60,321 nucleotides of DNA, from contig CASGEB010000018.1 in the NCBI GenBank assembly GCA_949300375.1, positions 1-60,321 on the forward strand, read 5' to 3'. The DNA comes from an uncultured Pseudomonadota bacterium. Lineage in GTDB: Bacteria; Pseudomonadota; Alphaproteobacteria; RF32; CAG-239. Below are positions 17,026-22,920 of the stretch, one piece after another (position 1 is the first letter of the stretch; every line of letters starts with the position of its first letter). The position numbers and the translations under genes were made by a program. A model generated the notes under the pieces. The model worked only from the letters and a program-made list of their open reading frames with translations, did not search any database and had not been told where the DNA came from.

Positions 17026-17373
17026 TCAATCAGTTAATTTATATATTTTTTCCAAAGCGAACATTCCTAAACCTTTATTTGCTAAAAGCTCAACGACATC
17101 CATATGATTTTCCATATTTTCTTGTTCTAATAGCCGTCTCTCCAAATAGTTTCTTTGTTGATAGTTACCCCCAAGTTTATTATTAATGAATTTATATCCT
17201 CCCATAGTCGTTCTATCAATATTCCGTTCAAGCATTAAAGGATACGCATCTATTGCTTCTGTTCCCCAATCTCCAAGAAAATTCACAGAACGATTTATCT
17301 TATCTATTAAATTATCTTGGTATGGCGCTTGGGGGCGTGGCGTATATTCTTCTTTTTTCAGGAAGCATTGCAT
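17026..17373 (-). CDS. Passenger-domain fragment lacking a normal N-terminus (P3)
   Basis: 115 aa from the first ATG, but no ribosome site precedes it and the frame stays open upstream to about 17451. The C-terminal part resembles the passenger domain of the 18246-18769 gene: MGGYKFINNKLGGNYQQRN versus SGGKYAELNQEFGGDYLSRK, then a similar helical end. It looks like an orphan C-terminal module whose 5' end was lost at the hairpin/R1 junction (17502-17547). AT-rich, followed by four small membrane genes. It may be untranslated or expressed after recombination. Confidence 0.45.
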   Translation of the reverse strand: MQCFLKKEEYTPRPQAPYQDNLIDKINRSVNFLGDWGTEAIDAYPLMLERNIDRTTMGGYKFINNKLGGNYQQRNYLERRLLEQENMENHMDVVELLANKGLGMFALEKIYKLTD

Positions 17374-17501
17374 TTTGCTGAAATTATCTATCTTTTTGGG
17401 ACTTTTTGAATATACATTTCCGGATGCCTTAATTTTGAACTTCGCATCAAACGATTATTTCCATGATAAAAATCGTAAATTGTTTGACCGATTTTTTGAT
17501 T

Positions 17502-17546
17502 TGTACTCTGAAAACCACGCGCCTAGCGCGTGGTTTTCAGAGTACA
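17502..17546. repeat. Perfect 21-bp inverted repeat (long hairpin)
   Basis: TGTACTCTGAAAACCACGCG(C) and its exact complement are separated by CTA only. Neither strand has the T-run of a terminator after it. It abuts the R1 copy 2 boundary exactly (17546/17547). Confidence 0.95.
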
Positions 17547-17579
17547 AAAAAAAGAGGAAAGATAAACATATCTTTCCTC
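17547..17579 (-). terminator. Intrinsic terminator in R1 copy 2 (after B2)
   Basis: Same 11-bp perfect stem (17554-17579) and T-run as copy 1. Confidence 0.85.
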
Positions 17580-17628
17580 TATGAACTCGAACCTATGTTT
17601 TGCTATTTTATTTCTTTATCACTGAAAA
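17547..17628. repeat. 82-bp direct repeat R1, copy 2
   Basis: Same 82 bases as 15790-15871. Here the 3' codons are in frame with the B2 gene, so this is likely the parental copy. Confidence 0.9.
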
Positions 17629-17887
17629 TCGTTACTTTTCCAACCAACAACGTTATGACCAAAAAGACCATGAACATTGTTTCCAAGCTGTTAGGAACGG
17701 CTCGTAATTCTGGTTCATAAACATAAACCATTACAAAAGGAGCTGTTAACATTGTCAGAATTTTATATTTTACAACACCGGCAGAAAGATAATATTCAAA
17801 AACAGATTGTAACATAACCGAGATGACGACAGCAGCAAGAAAGAAATATAATACATTTACATTCAGCAACAGCTCATTATATACCAT
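17603..17887 (-). CDS. B-type small membrane protein (B2)
   Basis: 94 aa, three hydrophobic segments (VLYFFLAAVVISVMLQSVF, ILTMLTAPFVMVYVY, METMF-like MFMVFLVITLLVGKV). The N-terminal third is paralogous to B1 at 15862. Its start overlaps the end of A2 by 11 bases, so A2 and B2 are co-translated. It ends at the R1 terminator. Predicted inner-membrane protein, function unknown; it follows a passenger gene like the other small membrane sets. Confidence 0.65.
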   Translation of the reverse strand: MVYNELLLNVNVLYFFLAAVVISVMLQSVFEYYLSAGVVKYKILTMLTAPFVMVYVYEPELRAVPNSLETMFMVFLVITLLVGKVTIFSDKEIK

Positions 17888-18146
17888 CTTTGGCCTCTCC
17901 TTTTTCTTTTCCGGCTGACATCATTTTTGCAAACATATACAATTGCGGTAATGCAGCATAAACAACGCCGGTCAGAAAACCTGCCTCGACATCATTCCCC
18001 TGCCAACTGCCGAAAATCCCCAAACTTAACAGGGAAAGAATATTCACGCAGACTTCAAAATTTTTATACTTTAATACCTTTGCAATGATGCTGTATATTT
18101 TTGTCAGAATTACAACAGCCAATGCCCATTGTATTATTGCCAGCAT
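17877..18146 (-). CDS. A-type small membrane protein (A2)
   Basis: 89 aa. Hydrophobic segments at about 5-20, 38-50 and 55-73, with a Lys/Glu-rich tail (GKEKGEAKDGI). Paralogue of A1 (15989). The motif NFEVCVNILSLLS corresponds to NPEVWANVFSLLS in A1. It lies about 100 bases after the frameshifted passenger gene and is coupled to B2. Confidence 0.65.
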   Translation of the reverse strand: MLAIIQWALAVVILTKIYSIIAKVLKYKNFEVCVNILSLLSLGIFGSWQGNDVEAGFLTGVVYAALPQLYMFAKMMSAGKEKGEAKDGI

Positions 18147-18245
18147 TATACCTCTCTTTTTTGTTGTATTTTATATTATTTAATTTACTTTGTTTTGTCA
18201 AATAGTTATAGCAGAAAAGCTTGTAACTTTTCTGCTATTTTTTAC

Positions 18246-18769
18246 TTAAAGAAGTCCTCTTAAAGCTAAGAGCATTGTTATTGCATCCTGATACAAATCA
18301 ACTTTTTTTGCAGTTTCATATGTACCTGCTAATTGTGCATTTTCATAATATTTATTTTTCGAGATAAATAATCGCCTCCGAATTCTTGATTTAATTCGGC
18401 ATATTTTCCTCCTGATGCCGTATTAATTATATTTTCAACACCTATATCAATTCCTTCATTCCAGCCTGACTTAAAATCATTTACAAAATTTTTGGCATAA
18501 TTCCATTTATGTTTCCAATCATTTGTTTGTTGTAAATTTTCCGGTACATTCAATAAAGAATAATTGTTTTTATCATTGTATGGTGGCAGATATGACATAT
18601 TCTGTTTTTGATATAATGATTGTCCCCAAGACTGTATTGGTTCAAAATAAGATTGCTGCGTTTTGCCAAATACTTCCGAAGGTTGCGCCCGGTAGTTTTG
18701 TTCCTGACCACTGACATATCCTGTTTGCTGATAATTTCCTCCAAGCAGTTTTCCGATGCTTTTACTCAT
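18246..18769 (-). pseudogene. Passenger gene with tail-protein leader, frameshifted near its 3' end (P2)
   Basis: The first frame (146 aa, stop at 18329) begins MSKSIGKLLGGNYQQ, the same 11 residues as the S74 tail protein, with the same leader and ribosome site (R0). After GGDYLSRK the frame fails in an A5 run (plus strand T 18355-18359). Restoring one base continues in the -1 frame as NKYYENAQLAGTYETAKKVD and on to a stop at 18246, a 36-codon end that resembles the C-terminus of the 17026 fragment. So the gene is broken by a one-base deletion, uses slippage, or carries a sequencing error. The N-terminal codons are GC-richer than the AT-rich remainder. No family recognised. Confidence 0.6.
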
Positions 18770-18836
18770 TTATTTTCTCCTTTTATGATTTGTTATAAAA
18801 TTATGGCGCCGGATTGCCGGTATAAAAAAAGAGGAA
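18744..18836. repeat. 93-bp direct repeat R0, copy B
   Basis: Duplicate of the S74 gene leader and first codons (see 15710-15802), now driving the P2 passenger gene. Confidence 0.9.
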
Positions 18837-18853
18837 GGCTCTCACCCTCCTCC
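18824..18853 (-). terminator. Intrinsic terminator after the phage acetyltransferase
   Basis: Minus-strand stem GAGGAGGG/CCTTCCTC with seven T after it; its T-run side is shared with R0. Confidence 0.7.
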
Positions 18854-18867
18854 CGTTTATGTGGCCG

Positions 18868-19287
18868 TTATAAATAACGGCATTCGTCTTTCAGCATTCC
18901 CAAAACAACAATATCCTGTCCGTTTTCTTGATAAGCCCGCAATCTTCCTTCCTCGTGGAAACCGAGCTTTTTAACAAAATTCAGGCAAGGCAGGTTATCG
19001 TCCGCGACCATCAGGCTTATTCTCCGGCAATGCAAAACCTCAAAAGCGACACCGAAAATATATTTCAGCACCCTCCGGGTACACCAGCGTTTGTCAGTGC
19101 TGAAGATTGTCCACCAGACATCCGTATTTTTGCGGTAGTCATGAAAAATCAGTCCGCCGAGCATTTTGCCGTCCCGGGCAAAACCGCAGGTATAATTTTC
19201 TCCGCACCATTTGGTATCTTCGCCCAAACCATAGCAAACCCAGTCTTTAATGACGCCGCATTCATCGTGAATGATTTCCGTTTTCAT
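18868..19287 (-). CDS. Phage-encoded GNAT acetyltransferase
   Basis: 139 aa from ATG 19287 (GGGAGAAAATTC before it); the longer open frame lacks a ribosome site. The GNAT fold is suggested by GGLIFHDYRKNTDVWWTIFS (beta4), WCTRRVLKYIFGVAFE in place of the Q/RxxGxG/A loop plus alpha3, and NLPCLNFVKKLGFHEEGRLR, the classic end of RimI/RimJ-like proteins. Acceptor unknown. Many podoviruses carry such a gene next to tail tubular genes. The 13-base gap from the tail tubular B-like gene places it in the late operon. Confidence 0.75.
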   Translation of the reverse strand: MKTEIIHDECGVIKDWVCYGLGEDTKWCGENYTCGFARDGKMLGGLIFHDYRKNTDVWWTIFSTDKRWCTRRVLKYIFGVAFEVLHCRRISLMVADDNLPCLNFVKKLGFHEEGRLRAYQENGQDIVVLGMLKDECRYL

Positions 19288-19300
19288 GAATTTTCTCCCG

Positions 19301-20860
19301 TTACAAAATACCGCTGCCGGACTCGTAACGAAAACCGGTATCATACCATTCAATCAGGTTTCCTCTGGTTTTTGTCTGAAAGACAAGGCTGATTTTGAAG
19401 CCTGTTGCCGAGCAACCAATCCACTGGCTGCGGATTTTTCCTTTCAGCGTTGCCCATTTGGTGCCGATCGGATTGTCCAGGCTGCTCCAGGCCGCAGCGT
19501 TCCATTTGGTCATACCGGAATAACCGATATTTTCGGCATAGGCCTTATCTTTGTCATCAAAATCCACATTGGCATAAACAACCAACGCATATTTGGTGCT
19601 TGATTTTGTACGCGGATTAATCATTTGAATTTTCTTCAAATTCCCATTGCCAAGATTGGTATAAGCCTGGGCTATTTTGCCAAAGATATGCACTTTATTG
19701 TCCGAATAGCCCTCGTCAAACAGATAGACGCCGTCTTCCCCGCCAAAATACAAGCGCCCCTGAAACAGCCCCCAGCACAAGGCGCGGATGTTGGTAAAAC
19801 GGCACCAGGCACCGGTATTGGTATTGATGACGTGCTGCTCAAACTGCTGGTTGACCGGTACATTAAACAAAGCATATCCGCCCCGTCCGTAGATAATCCC
19901 CTGCCAGCCCTCTTTTCCTTTGTTGTTTCTGGTTCTGTCCAGCACCAGGCCGCGGATTTTATCGGAAAAAGCAATCTGGGACGCATTGGCCTGTTCCAGC
20001 GGAAGCGCCTTTGACAGCGGAATATAACCGTCTTCCGAAATAATGACAACATCTCCCTGATAAGGCAAAAGGCAGCGATAGCCTATCGGACGGCTCATCC
20101 GAAAAACGCCTTTCAACTCCCAATCGCCGGCATCTCCGGGATCCGAACCGCAATAAACGGCCGCTTCGCCTTCCGACGTGATAAAAACCGTCAGGTCGTC
20201 AATTCCCTGCCCGCCGTCCTGCGTCCAGGATGCGATTGCCATAAGTTCTCCTCCATCGCGAAAAATTGTTGAAAGGTCAAATTTGACCAAAGTCCCCTGC
20301 ACTTCGCCCACTCCCTCGGAATACCAGGCATTGAGCGTACCCTTCTCGACAAAGAAAAGCCGTTGGTGCGACGTACAAACATTAATCAGCCGCTGAGGCA
20401 GCAGATTGGCACCGGAAAAGGCTGCTTCTTCAAAGTGTTCATCGCCGTTGTCATCAACATAAAACGTCTGAGGCTTGTCATATCCGTTTACCAGCAGCAG
20501 GCGGTTTTTGAACTGGCAATACTGCCAGCGCCCTTCGCCGAAATCTTTTTTATAATCCTTTATGGCAGCTTTGGAAGAAATGTTATAAACCGTGGAACCG
20601 GCAAAAGCCAAAAAACGGTTTTCATCGGGAAGTTTGTATTCCGCTAGCGTCCGGACTTTTCCATCCAGCGCCGCATAACGGACATAACCGCGGCGCAAAG
20701 CGACTTTGGTATCAAGCGGAAGATAGTTGTCCATTACAATGGCATCGGTTTCTGACATCAAATCCAGGCTGTCGCGGGCGTTTAATCCGCCAATCGGACT
20801 GGGCAGCGTGTAGTTGACCGATTTGGCGCTGCGGCTAATTGTTCTTTGCTGCATTGACAT
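19301..20860 (-). CDS. Tail tubular protein B-like (gp12 type) structural protein
   Basis: 519 aa. ATG at 20860 is chosen because AGAAGGAG lies 6 bases upstream. The beginning PSPIGGLNARDSLDLMSETD and DNYLPLDTKVALRRGY is characteristic of a podovirus family in alphaproteobacterial prophages, as are RLFFVEKGTLNAWY, SWTQDGGQGIDDL and DPGDAGDWELKGVFRMSRPI. Probably a beta-propeller-like nozzle or tail tube protein. It overlaps the end of the tail tubular A-like gene by 26 bases. Confidence 0.75.
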   Translation of the reverse strand: MSMQQRTISRSAKSVNYTLPSPIGGLNARDSLDLMSETDAIVMDNYLPLDTKVALRRGYVRYAALDGKVRTLAEYKLPDENRFLAFAGSTVYNISSKAAIKDYKKDFGEGRWQYCQFKNRLLLVNGYDKPQTFYVDDNGDEHFEEAAFSGANLLPQRLINVCTSHQRLFFVEKGTLNAWYSEGVGEVQGTLVKFDLSTIFRDGGELMAIASWTQDGGQGIDDLTVFITSEGEAAVYCGSDPGDAGDWELKGVFRMSRPIGYRCLLPYQGDVVIISEDGYIPLSKALPLEQANASQIAFSDKIRGLVLDRTRNNKGKEGWQGIIYGRGGYALFNVPVNQQFEQHVINTNTGAWCRFTNIRALCWGLFQGRLYFGGEDGVYLFDEGYSDNKVHIFGKIAQAYTNLGNGNLKKIQMINPRTKSSTKYALVVYANVDFDDKDKAYAENIGYSGMTKWNAAAWSSLDNPIGTKWATLKGKIRSQWIGCSATGFKISLVFQTKTRGNLIEWYDTGFRYESGSGIL

Positions 20861-21548
20861 ATACTCCTTCTGCCGCCGGATCGGAAAATGCACCGGCAAG
20901 GTTAATGTCCTGAGCTGCCAGGCCGCTGCCGAATTTGGCTTTGACTTCGCGCTCGTATTCGTTAAATTCTTCTTCATACGGCATACCGTTGCGCCGGTTC
21001 CAGCGCCAGACAATGCCTTTTTTGACCAGAAATTCATCAAAAACAGGAACATCGGTATTTTTAGTCAGTTCGGATTTTTCCTCGTAGCCGTTTGCCGCAT
21101 CAAACACAATGTTTGACGAGCGATACTGAAAAACAATCTTAATCCCGTCGGGCGGCGGCGTCAGAAATTTTATCATTCCGTTTTGGATTTTGAACTTCAG
21201 ACCGGCAGCGGGGCAGTTGAAATATTTTTCACGCATCCAATCCTGCGGTGTGATGGCGCCGATAACTTTTTCCGCATTGTCTTTGATATAGACCGTATTA
21301 TTCAATATAGAATAAAAATCAGGGTAGAACTGTTTGATAAGATAAGAACTACGGCCGCCGGAAGTGCGCAAAACGCCCTCTTTGGTCAGTTCCTGCCAAT
21401 CGCCATAGCGCAACAGGCTGTCCAAAGTATCTTTGGCAACGCTCAGGAAAACGGCCTCCTGTTGGGAATCTTCATTAAACAAGTCTTCCGGCTTTTGGGC
21501 CGCAACAAGGCTTGCCGCCTCACGGCAGATTTCAAGCATATTTTTCAT
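20835..21548 (-). CDS. Tail tubular protein A-like (gp11 type) head-tail adaptor
   Basis: 237 aa. The N-terminal helix (LEICREAASLVAAQKPEDLF) followed by LDSLLRYGDWQELTKEGVL fits the adaptor/tail tubular A family of podoviruses, which forms the ring between portal and nozzle. The C-terminal part has FDEFLVKKGIVWRWNRRNG, also typical. It is preceded by two terminators (21581-21648) and its own ribosome site (AAGGAGAAA), so it restarts expression after the cargo block. Confidence 0.75.
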   Translation of the reverse strand: MKNMLEICREAASLVAAQKPEDLFNEDSQQEAVFLSVAKDTLDSLLRYGDWQELTKEGVLRTSGGRSSYLIKQFYPDFYSILNNTVYIKDNAEKVIGAITPQDWMREKYFNCPAAGLKFKIQNGMIKFLTPPPDGIKIVFQYRSSNIVFDAANGYEEKSELTKNTDVPVFDEFLVKKGIVWRWNRRNGMPYEEEFNEYEREVKAKFGSGLAAQDINLAGAFSDPAAEGVYVNAAKNN

Positions 21549-21580
21549 ATTTTCTCCTTATTGTTTGTTATTTAATAAAA

Positions 21581-21609
21581 AAAGAACACCTGTTCAGGCT
21601 TGAACAGAT
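21581..21609 (-). terminator. Intrinsic terminator, distal of two before tail tubular A
   Basis: ATCTGTTCA/TGAACAGGT stem with AGCC loop, then GTTC and a T-run on the minus strand. Confidence 0.7.
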
Positions 21610-21620
21610 GCTCGATATAC

Positions 21621-21648
21621 AAAAAACGCCGATATTACGGCGTTTGAA
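21621..21648 (-). terminator. Intrinsic terminator at the end of the small-membrane cassette array
   Basis: AAACGCCG/CGGCGTTT stem with TAATAT loop, and T6 on the minus strand. Confidence 0.85.
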
Positions 21649-21655
21649 TGAAATG

Positions 21656-21682
21656 TTATATTCCTTTTTTTGTTTCTCTCAT
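21656..21682 (-). pseudogene. Remnant of a fourth DYKKH cassette
   Basis: The conserved leader ggatatttgataatATG is followed by MRETKKGI and a stop. The other copies begin MRKTKKEQ and MMKTKKEQ after the same leader. The rest of the gene is missing and the terminator follows at once. Confidence 0.6.
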
Positions 21683-21763
21683 ATTATCAAATATCCTTAA
21701 CTGTATCAGCAAGCAGCATAAACTCTGATGAAATTTTGTATCCGTTCTTTCATTTTTTATCCC

Positions 21764-21892
21764 TTAAGAGATCATTTTGAGCAATAAACTAAACCAGATT
21801 CCTCCCAAACAAAACATAGAGATAAGAAACATCGGTACTATTGTCGCATATAAAACAACTAAAATAAAAAACTGAAAATACTTATGTTTCAT
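21764..21892 (-). CDS. Small hydrophobic protein, 42 aa (cassette 3, second gene)
   Basis: ATG at 21892, TAA at 21764, 4 bases after the stop of the 47-aa gene. Begins MKHKYFQFFILVVLYATIVP and is hydrophobic throughout, with two short spans. Same position, size and composition as the 55-aa and 43-aa partners in the other two cassettes. Too short for family assignment. Confidence 0.5.
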   Translation of the reverse strand: MKHKYFQFFILVVLYATIVPMFLISMFCLGGIWFSLLLKMIS

Positions 21893-21896
21893 AAGA

Positions 21897-22040
21897 TTAG
21901 CCCCAAAATGATATTACCCAAAACGGAAGACTGAATAAAAACATCCACAAAAGCCAAATAAAATGTTTTTTATAATCAATGTTATCTACCAAGTTATTAA
22001 ATTCAGAAAGTTTATCTTTCAATTTTTGATTTTTCTTCAT
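21897..22040 (-). CDS. DYKKH-motif membrane protein, 47 aa (cassette 3, first gene)
   Basis: MKKNQKLKDKLSEFNNLVDN is followed by IDYKKHF and one hydrophobic span (WLLWMFLFSLPFWVISFW). It shares VDNIDYKKHF with INNIDYKKHF (70 aa) and VNELDYKKHG (71 aa). Its ATG overlaps the stop of the 55-aa gene (ATGA). Predicted single-span or hairpin inner-membrane protein with a charged cytoplasmic start. Confidence 0.6.
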   Translation of the reverse strand: MKKNQKLKDKLSEFNNLVDNIDYKKHFIWLLWMFLFSLPFWVISFWG

Positions 22041-22204
22041 AACAGAAACTCCATTACCCGCATTTCTATTTTAGTTAAAATAACGAATCCTACAATAAAG
22101 ATAGAACTCGTCATAAAAAATACTGCCAGAGGAGCAAGAAATAAGTATCCAGCACCAATCATAATTAATTGTATAAAAGAAGATACTGTTTTTAATTTTG
22201 ACAT
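22037..22204 (-). CDS. Small hydrophobic protein, 55 aa (cassette 2, second gene)
   Basis: MSKLKTVSSFIQLIMIGAGY begins it; two spans follow (LFLAPLAVFFM, SIFIVGFVIL) and it ends KIEMRVMEFLL. It resembles the 43-aa partner (FMRFFLLSFSYIILFPLTLF aligned with FIQLIMIGAGYLFLAPLAVF). Nine bases separate it from the 71-aa gene, and it is coupled to the next cassette by ATGA. Confidence 0.5.
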   Translation of the reverse strand: MSKLKTVSSFIQLIMIGAGYLFLAPLAVFFMTSSIFIVGFVILTKIEMRVMEFLL

Positions 22205-22213
22205 TTTCGTGCC

Positions 22214-22429
22214 TTACCAATCTAATGAAGAAAAAAAGAAACACACTGCAAATATAAATATAAAAAACAATAAGATGTCTAATAAAAATAATTTCCAGAG
22301 TCTTTCACCATGTTTTTTGTAATCAAGCTCATTAACTTTTTCTATCAGCTTAGACCAACAACCAGAAGAAGTTAAAAATTTTTCATTAACTTCTTCCGGC
22401 CATATTTGTTCTTTTTTTGTTTTTCTCAT
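22214..22429 (-). CDS. DYKKH-motif membrane protein, 71 aa (cassette 2, first gene)
   Basis: A charged start MRKTKKEQIWPEEVNEK, then KLIEKVNELDYKKHGERLWK and a long span (LFLLDILLFFIFIFAVCFFF). Its leader (aaaggatatttgataat) is the same as in the other cassettes. Paralogous to the 70-aa and 47-aa proteins. Confidence 0.65.
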   Translation of the reverse strand: MRKTKKEQIWPEEVNEKFLTSSGCWSKLIEKVNELDYKKHGERLWKLFLLDILLFFIFIFAVCFFFSSLDW

Positions 22430-22475
22430 ATTATCAAATATCCTTTATTTTTCAAATCTTATTCTTTTTTTATTT

Positions 22476-22607
22476 TCAAAAGATACAATCATACAATAAA
22501 ACAGTTAATGACACTAACAAAAAAAGAGTTAAAGGAAATAATATGATATAAGAAAACGACAACAAAAAGAAGCGCATGAACAAGAAGTATGTTTTTGAAT
22601 TTTTCAT
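22476..22607 (-). CDS. Small hydrophobic protein, 43 aa (cassette 1, second gene)
   Basis: ATG at 22607 with AAAGGAA upstream, TGA at 22476. The protein is almost entirely hydrophobic (MRFFLLSFSYIILFPLTLFL), like the 55- and 42-aa partners. It lies 15 bases after the 70-aa gene. Confidence 0.5.
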   Translation of the reverse strand: MKNSKTYFLFMRFFLLSFSYIILFPLTLFLLVSLTVLLYDCIF

Positions 22608-22622
22608 ATATATTCCTTTTTG

Positions 22623-22835
22623 TTAACTTAACCCATCAAAAGCATTTCCTGTCATAACAACAAAAGTTATTGTTAGAACGATGAAAAGAGTTATGTCTGC
22701 CAAAATCAACCAACAAACATATTTAAAGTGTTTTTTATAATCGATGTTATTAATAAAATTATAAAAGCGGGAGAAAGCTGTTGTTGGCACGACAACTTCT
22801 CCCTCTTTCTTTTGTTCTTTTTTTGTTTTCATCAT
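22623..22835 (-). CDS. DYKKH-motif membrane protein, 70 aa (cassette 1, first gene)
   Basis: MMKTKKEQKKEGEVVVPTTA is followed by FSRFYNFINNIDYKKHFKY and a membrane span (CWLILADITLFIVLTITFVV). First of three tandem paralogues; it directly follows the SAA-like gene, 85 bases downstream. The charged start, DYKKH just before the span and a hydrophobic partner are shared by all copies. Function unknown; immunity to the upstream domain is a hypothesis. Confidence 0.65.
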   Translation of the reverse strand: MMKTKKEQKKEGEVVVPTTAFSRFYNFINNIDYKKHFKYVCWLILADITLFIVLTITFVVMTGNAFDGLS

Positions 22836-22920
22836 ATTATCAAATATCCTTTATTTTTCAGATACTTTGACAATATTAGATTTTTTTATATTTGTCTACT
22901 AAAAATATTAGTTTTGACAA

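Noticed and set aside
17502..17546. Hairpin as a rho-independent terminator
   Set aside because: T-runs lie before, not after, the hairpin on both strands; the real terminator is the adjacent R1 hairpin.
21707..21751. 15-codon frame MKERIQNFIRVYAAC after the third cassette
   Set aside because: Too short and without a clear ribosome site; it may be part of the degenerate fourth copy leader.
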